Below, piece after piece: positions 12,601-21,600 of a DNA stretch of 64,000 nt. Positions within the stretch are counted from its first letter, which is position 1, and each line of letters starts with the position of its first letter. Source of the DNA: Gordionus sp. m RMFG-2023. Its lineage: Eukaryota; Nematomorpha; Gordioida; Chordodea; Parachordodidae. The notes beneath the pieces were generated by a model that did no database searches, was not told the DNA's origin, and saw nothing but the letters and a program-made list of their open reading frames with translations. The stretch is taken from contig NC_088779.1 of NCBI RefSeq assembly GCF_954871325.1, forward strand, positions 13,456,846-13,520,845, in the 5' to 3' direction. The translations under genes and the position numbers were made by a program.

Positions 12601-15600
12601 TCTGACAGGCCCGAATAAGGATCAAATTTTTAAATTACGGGGTGAGCTTAAATAAAAAAAAAATTACAGGCTAGATAATTGTTTTTTTACAAAATGATCT
12701 GGGCTATGTAGTTTATTTTAAAAAACGCATACGGATCTGAAAATGATGGATATCTTTACAAGTCTGATTTAAAAAAAAAACCCCAAAATAGCTTAAATAT
12801 TTGGATTGTATTTAATGTCTTGTTTTTTTTACCTTAAAAATTTTACACATTGTATTAAAAAAAATCGATAAAACAAAAAGTACATTTGAAAAGGGAAATA
12901 ATATATAGACGTTAATAGGTTTAAAAATTTTAAGAAAAGGGTATAAGTATAATCGAATATATAAATTTGAATGTATAGTATATAAATATTGAAAATTAAT
13001 ATTCGTATATATATTGTGATTTTTCAATTTTTTTTAAATAGTGGCTATACTTAATAAATGGCATAATCTGATGTTTACCAATTATCTATATAGTATATAC
13101 TATTTTAAAAAACTTTATTTTACTAAATAAAAATATCGCAAATTTTGGTATGAATCATTTTTAAATAAATTAAGGAGGTGGTCAATAAGGCAAATAATTT
13201 TTTCTTTAAATTATTGGTTAGAAAAGATAAGGGGACAACTGTATCTATATTTGTATAATATAATATAATGCTTTATCAATTTTTTTTCAAAAATGTATTA
13301 TATATTACATATGCTTGAGTGCATAATGGAGAAATGTTAAAATTGAGAATAATAATAATGTGTCCACTCCATCTGCCATAATTAGTTGAATTTCTTAAGT
13401 AGATAGATAAAAAATTTGACTTTCTTTTTTATGTTATATATATCATTGTGTCATATTAGAAGAATAATGAAATTTTCATTTATATATGCGGTAGCGATAT
13501 CAAAAGATTATAAAATCATAAAATAACGTATAATTATAAAATATCTTAAAAAAATCTTACAGAAACTCTTTTTTTTTACTTGCGTGACAAAAAGGTAATG
13601 ATAATTTATTTCGAAATTTAATAAATCATATTATAAGAATATAAAACGTAGATTAAACTTTTTGGACCAATTTAATGAGAGACATTGGAAAAGTATTTTT
13701 AATATTTAACAAGAAGATAAAAGGTATTAAATAATTATAAAAATTATGAGGTTAAGTTGCTTCTCGTTTAATTTAAGTAAATTATGTAATTAGAAAATAA
13801 TTTAATTAAAATTAATGGGTAAAATGCTACCGTAACTTCAATAAACACGTATAACTATTTATGTTCGAATTTAAAATCATTTAAGTATGAATTTTGATAG
13901 GTAACAATGATAATAAAATTTAAACTTTTAATTGCTTATTTACAAAACAAGTCACAGGTGTATTTCGCGCATAACATTCGGCGCAAGCAACCAGAAATTA
14001 ACAAAGTTAAAAATTAGAAATATTGAAAATGATAAGATTTTTGGGACCCGAAAATGCTAAAAACGTTTTATAAACGGAACATTAAATCCTTTTTACGATT
14101 TAAAAAAATATACTAAGAAAAGCGTTCAATAATCAAAATATTTTATCAAGTCTAACTTTTTAAAGTACACTAATATAGTTCACCGAATTGAAGAACAGAT
14201 TATTTTTAAAAAGTAAGCTTTTAATATTATAGATATATTTCCTAAGTCCTAACAATAACGTAAGATTCCATTGGTAGTGGATGGTGTGGCTTGAAATGAG
14301 AGGTTATTAACACGAAGATTGGCAATCTTATCTATTATTTCTTTTATTCTTAACTCGTATGATTTGAATTCTCTGATAAATTTGAAGATAGCAGCGGATC
14401 TTAAGGCATAGAGAATTTTTGTGGATGTCGAAGAAACTTTTTATTTAATTAAGAAATAAGCCTTGTGAGACGAAAAGGAGCAAGAGTTCCTCAGTTTTTA
14501 AAAGGATAAGGTTATATTAAAAATTTGCTTGTTAGCTCCCGTACCACCGATAGGAGAACCGAGGTGGGGAGTTCATCTGTTATGATATTCTTAAAACTAT
14601 TATTATGCACGTCCGATTGTAATGAGAGGAATTTGACTTGGTTCGTGTTTAGATTTAGACTAATTGAGGCCCCTTCCATTTTTATTATAGCACGCGTTTG
14701 CGATCTCTTCAGGTGATCTACTAACTATACCATAATTCACTTTGGAGATCAACAGGGCCGTAGCCACGGGAAAAAAATCTTTGGCCCCCAAAAATTTTTC
14801 TGGCCCCCCAAATTTGAAATTTTTTTTTAGAATTGATTATTTTTATATTTTTAATATAACATGTCTATTTAGAAGATTATTTTTATATTTTTAAAATAAA
14901 TTTTGAATATTTATTCTACAAACATGTCTAGTTTGTAAATTTTTTTCTATCCAGTTTTATTTTTATTTTTACCCAATATTAAATTATCATTCATTCATTT
15001 TTTTTTCATTTGTTTTTGTTGTGTATAACATTCTCTATAGGTATCACATTTATATTATAATATATAACCAGTTATTTTATTTTACAGCGTTTATTTTAAA
15101 ATTATGAAGAAACAATCAGTTATTAACTCTTATTTTAAGTTAAAGTTAAACAAATGTCAAGCAACATCACCTCTACAAACTACTAGTAATACTACATCAG
15201 AAATTTCAGAAACTGATTAGACCGATTTACAGAAGATGATTTTAATCTTTTTTAATCTTTTAATACATTGCCCCCCCCTTGACCCTGATTATTTTTTATC
15301 AGATAAAATGGCCCCATTAAAATCCCTGTTAAACTTAAATATGGAAACACTGCATCATGAAATGAAGATAGCAAAAGGATTGCTAGCTTCGGAAGCTAAA
15401 GAAAATCATAATTTTGAAAATATCTTACATATTATGTATAAAAAAAATATAATCATGCATTTAAAGAATTATATATAGGCTACTCAGCAGCGATAAACGG
15501 CTTCTTGTGAGGCCTCGTTCTCTACATTAAAGAGAGTTTTATCGAGCAGTAGAGAGTCTATGAAGGATAAACGTAAACAAAATTTAGTATTAATGGCGTA

Positions 15601-18600
15601 TGAAAAAAGAATAACGCAGAATTTATCTTTTAGTTCATTTATATTAAAATTTAAAAATAAAAATCGCCGTATTCTATTATAGTAATATTTTGTTTTGTAT
15701 ATGCATATTATAGTATTATTTTGTTTTGTATATTCATATTATAGTATTATTTTGTTATTAAATTTTTAATAAAAATAGGAAAAAATTTCTATGAATGCGT
15801 AATTATTTGTTTGATTTAAAAAAAATAGTGGCCCTCTCAAGTAAGCACTTGGCCCCCCTAAGTGAAAATTCCTGGCTAGGCCCTGGAGATCAAGCTAGCA
15901 GTTAATTTTTATTTTTAAGTACAATCAAGATCTCGATATACCTTCAGCTGATGATACAATTTGGTCCCCAAATTATAGAAGAAAAAAGGATCTTGGAAGT
16001 GCTGACTGTAAATATAATAGTTTGCCTCCTGGTAAATTTGGCGAGAAAATATCTCCTATAGTGTATTGTAGGCATTGGAAAAGTTCGATTTTAATTAGAT
16101 GTGCATTCAAAGGATTATATTGGAGAAATATTCGAGCAGCATGAGCCGCTGCCTCGCAACCAATTTTTATATCATAGCTACGTGGAAGCAAGAAGAATAG
16201 AAGCATAACCAGCAATCCAGGTCCAGATTCTTTTGGCGATAAATCTTCAAAAGACTGTTACAATGGCGATTTATCCGATGTCTTATTGGGCTTAATGAAG
16301 GAAATTAGTTTGGACCAAAATATCGGGCGAAGTGGTAAGATATCACCAGATACTATTGGAGATGTTAAGTCTTCAAAATAGATGGGTATTATACCTTGTG
16401 GGCTGCATTTTTTTAAATGAAGAAATCTCCTTTCTAAATGATAGATCACATAGTATTGGTAATATCATGTTTTTCAAGGAGTTTCTGATACGTGGTCATG
16501 TCGAATGGAGTCGCAGCTAAAGTTGAAACTGCCAAGCTTAGTGGCAATTTTATTTAAATTATCGATTTTCTTACGGATTGATTTTATTTTAATGTTGATA
16601 TGATTTAAGTTTTCTCTTTCTTAACTTAAGAATGATGATTCATTGCTGAGTCTTTTACTAGTGTAAAGGCTGTTTTGATATTCGAATCAGATGTTTTAAA
16701 AGTTCCATGCCTGTGACCGAAGAAAATAAAAATTTATGAATAGGTTTTAGATGCTAGAATGTAGACATTTAGGAATGCCATAAAATTGTAGCTGTCAGTC
16801 AAAAAAAATCTTGCGTAAACGTGGCCTTGGTCCCTGGCACACTCTATGCAACTTGCTTATAAGGCAAGCTTTAAACTTTGATGGAATACTTTCCATAACA
16901 AAGCCCACCGAAAGGTATCCAGATAAAGAAGAAATGACGGATCATTAGATTACCTTGGGAATATGGCAATTTCCTAGCATGGGATTTTTCTTGCATCTAC
17001 CCGCTAGTTCCATCAAACTATAACAAAAAATATTATTGCATCAATACCACGAAGATTTCATTATTCATCAGAAATTCAATCTATGCCCACTGGCATCTAT
17101 TTTAATTTTATTAATACTAAATTCTTTCGTCCACTTTATTCAGTTGTTCCATATTCGATTAATATTAAAGGTAAAAAGAAAGAAGAAACTTTTAATGCCA
17201 CCAATACATTGAAAAACCGGGACAATATCAATATGTTTCTGTCATTATGACCATACTCGTCACCTTTAGATTTCAAGTCAAAGACCCAATAAAACTGGGT
17301 AAATTAATATTGTCAAAACAAAAGACACAAAAGTAGGGTTCAAACTTCCTCAATAAAATTAAGTCGCGTCATTTTTATATTCAATTCAATTATAACCAAT
17401 ATTCTTTGAGACATAGAACTAATTAGGTTTTAACATTAATTTACAAATATAAAATTCCGAGTATTTTCATTTTTTTTTCTTGAGAGAATCTTTGGTTATT
17501 GGAAGTTGTATTTTTATCTCACCTTTAATCATAGCCCATTGATTTTCAGTAAAGGTTATGTCAAGACGTTTGTCATTTTAAAATGGTAATATTTTTTTTT
17601 AAATATACAAAAACATGACAAAATTGAAGCTGACCGAATATTTTTGAAACGTGTTACATTTTTTTTAGGTATCAACAAACCAATTACTTTTAGGTTACCA
17701 AAATTGATTAGGTTATAAAAATTGTATTTTGAAAATTTAAGTTTGAAATTTGGTGGTCAAGTCTTAATGACGTTGGGTAATATTCGTGAATTGAATATGA
17801 AATAATTTCAGATATATTCTGCAACTAAATATATTTTTTTTATAAAATATTGAACAATTTCCTATCTTTTTATAACATAATATCCCTTTGTATGATAAAA
17901 ATTTTTAGAAAGAAAAAAAAGAGAAATTTGATGACCTATATAATATTACTATTCCTACCAACTCAAAACATATAACTATTGTTATTCAACGAAAAATTGT
18001 AAATTCAAGATTGATATTTAATGAGAATATATATTATATTTATATAAAATTGATAGCCCAAAAATTATCCGTTAAATAATTTGAATTTATATGTTTTGAG
18101 TAGTATTTTACGTTATATTCGACTTATTTAAAAGAGTATATTCGCCATTTATGAGATAGCTAAAAACTTTATAAACAATTTAAATATTAATGTATGTAAA
18201 GCCGGGATTAATCTCAAAATTTATTATAATAATTTGATTTGCAGGATGAACATTATCTCTGTCACGTCAAGTATCTTTTTCTAAGTTTCTGTAAAGTAGA
18301 TTAGTAAAGCTACGAATAATTTCGAGAACTTTAAACAACCAAATATATATTTCGCAGTAAAACTTGTTTAATTTTGGCGCTCATTTGGACCAAAATTTTT
18401 AACCAAATTAGACAAGTGCCTGAATAAACAAAGTATTAACTTTATATTTATTTTAGAAAATGAATTTTTCAGATATGAAAATAATTTCCCCTTCTAGCGC
18501 TTGAGATACTTTAATTATATCATTTATAATATTCTCTTTCGTCAGAAAAAATGGCTTCTCATAAATACATTATCTAATTAGGCTGTTTAAATTTTTAGGG

Positions 18601-21600
18601 AGGGGTGGTGGGGGCTATTTTTTGAAATATCATTTTAAATAAAATATGATAATATAAGAAATTAAATAACTAAAAAGATGCAATAGAAAAGGGACTAAAT
18701 AAATAGAATAAAAGGAAGATTGGAACGATAAATCTCTATTGAGATCCTTTGGCGGAGGTAAAACTAGAGTTTGGAACAGTAATTAGAAGTCTAGGAACTG
18801 GGACCACACTCTCCAAAAATTATCTAGGAAATGGAACCCATTTTAATCAAGAACAGGAGGAATAAAAGTGCAAGTACATATTGTTATGTAGTGATCCATT
18901 TTAAATTATTTATTTATTGATTAAATTATTTTCATCGCTAAACAATTTAGAACGAAAATTAGCCCTTTTTAACAAGACAATTGATTAAATGAAAAGTTTT
19001 ATTGTCTGCTATTCCTAATGTGTTGGTGACAATAAGAACAAATATTACGTTGTTGAGAGAAAGATTAGACGAAGGCAGGAGTAAATTATTGAATTTGGCT
19101 GAGAAGTCAATGCAAGTGTAGTTTCAAGCAAAGTAATTTATTTCTTTAGAGTAATACCGAATAATCTTTTGAATCTATCGCCAAAAAACCAATTGATTTG
19201 AGGGTTGATAAAGAAAATTTGAAGTTACAAATATTAATGGGTCAATATTAACTATTTTTTAGAATATTAAGTACAAGCCCAGCTGCCCCCATAAAGTCAG
19301 CGCCTATAAGCATAAATGTTGCTATTTCATCATGATTTTAAAAATTACAGCCGAATTAAAATTACCATGACCGAAATATAATAAAATCTAATTCGATCCT
19401 TAACAAATGGGTCATTACATCAAATCGACCAAATAACGAGATTTTTGGACGACCATCTCTAAAATGAACGTGGCATGATAGTTATTTATGTTGTGATTTA
19501 GTAAAATCAAAATTTTATAGCAGCTCAACCAGATCCAAAGATATATACTTTCAAAGTCGAAAATCACACAATGCATGATTTCGTTAAATCTTGTTTTTTT
19601 AAAAAAAAAAGCTTAAGATAGAGTTATAATTTATATATCGTTTTCCCTTTTCTAAATTGGAAAATATTTTTTAATTTCAAGTGTTCTTATTTCCGATAAA
19701 AATCTAAATATTAAAACGTTGAGAAGGGATATTTTTATGTGTTGATATTAGTTAGTAATGTTTATTACCTTTATATTTACCTGTTTAATAAAAAAATATA
19801 TAATATAATATTATAAAAATATGTTTTGTATTGGTATTAAAATAAAAAAAATTCAGTAAAACCAATTTGATGTCCTGAGACGATATGTAAGCAGGCAGCC
19901 CATACAGATATGATTAGTATTAGGAAACTATATTATAAAATACACATATTCTAAAATTTTATATACAAACTATTATAAAAAAATATTTCTTATCTTTATC
20001 GTATTGCATTTTGCGTTATTAATAAAATTTCCTGAATCTATATTTTGTAGTTATATCCTATCATTGTTGTGGATCTACTATCGTTATTATTATATGTAAA
20101 TTATAAGGTAAAAAATGAGGTGATCGTTTCATGTGGGTGTAAAAAAGAAATATATATCTTCTCAGTAATCATTTTTTTAGTACTGTGGCTAGAAACCGAA
20201 AATCGTCATAAACATATGTTTAGAAAAAAGACCGGTCCAGATCATGGTCCTAAATAAAAGACCGATCACATATATTTATGACGATTTTTGGTGGTTAGCC
20301 ATAGTAATAAAAAAGAATGAAATGACTGATAGATATATATTTCTTATTTACATTCCCATGGACATACCATCCTTCTTTTACCACACAATTAAGGAAGACC
20401 ATTAATCAAATACAGTGTTGTGCAGATTCAATTGAAAATATTCCCATAATTTTTAATTCGTTTGTATATAAAATTATTTAACTTGTAAAAATTGATAAGA
20501 ATATATAAATATGTTATTGTAACAATATTTTGCAACTCAAATAATTTAATTTGCAAATAAATTAAAAAATATGGAAATTGTTTACATCAAATCTGCACAA
20601 CACTATAATAATGATAGTAGATCCCATGACAGTGACAGGGCATATCGCCTCAGGAAATTCTATTAATAAGCACAGGAATACGCTAAAAATATGAGGTATC
20701 TTTTTATAATAGTTTGTATATAAAATTTTAAAAAATGTTTATTTTATAATATAGTGTCCTAAATAATCATATCTGTATGGGATGGTTTGCTTACATATTG
20801 CACCAGGACATCATACTAGATATACTCAATGAATTGTTTTATCTTAATACCAACACAATACATATTTTTATTATATATTATATTTTTTATTTATAAAAAT
20901 AATAAAAATTTTAATAAAATTAAAAAAACAAAAATGACTATCAATTTTTTTAAATAGTTAAATATGAAGGTAATAAACATTCCTAGCGAATATCAACACC
21001 CATAAAAAATCCCTCAACAATGTTAATATTTTATTTTTACCAGTAAGAAAATATTTGGATATTTTAAATTTTTAAAAAATATTTTCCAATGTAGAATTTT
21101 AATGATTATAAAATTATATATAATTTGTAACTCCATCTTAAGTATTATTTTAAAAAACAAGATTTAATGAAATCAGGCATTGCAAAATTCTTGTATTTCC
21201 TAATTCAGTCATTTATCACACATTTTACTGCAATACCTTGCATAAATATTACCTAATTCTTATTCTAAACTAGGATGTGCAAAAATATTCTAGCCAAAAC
21301 TTGCTATGGCAATTTTTTTAGATCTAGGTACAAGAGCTTGTAGGGTCATTTAGACAGCCTGTGAACTGGTGGTAACATCAATAAAATTTATGCCTGGCTA
21401 ATGGCCCAAAAAATATTTTTTATATTTCCTTCCTATTCTTACTTTTTTGCTAGATTGAATATTACAATTATAAAATTTTTTAAAAAATCAGGTGAAAAAT
21501 AATTTATTTTTATATCATATTTTATAGCAAATAAAATAAAATTTATAAATTTTATTAAATTATCAAAGTTATTGCTGTATGTTTAAATTAGTGTTTAATA

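Larger units (their letters stand above)
14260..17040 (-). pseudogene. LINE-like reverse transcriptase fragment, split by a hAT
   Basis: Minus-strand decayed reverse transcriptase of the same family as 1-760. From high to low coordinates: KFKACLISKLHRVCQGPRPRL (around 16880), HLKKCSPQGIIPIYFED (around 16400), IGCEAAAHAARIFLQY (around 16170-16120), a degraded Y-x-DD-like block near 15970 and ISLNLNTNQVKFLSLQSD (around 14640). LRSAAIFKFIREFKS and FQATPSTTNG (near 14400-14270) follow, equivalent to the family's LR.AP......YD and QASLP..GGLG. Frames change several times and stops are frequent. A 1133-bp hAT sits inside it at 14753-15885. It lies in M6 intron 2, on the same strand as the gene. Confidence 0.75.

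Noticed and set aside
20069-20257. 62-codon open frame
   Set aside because: It lies across the centre of the giant palindrome and has no family resemblance.
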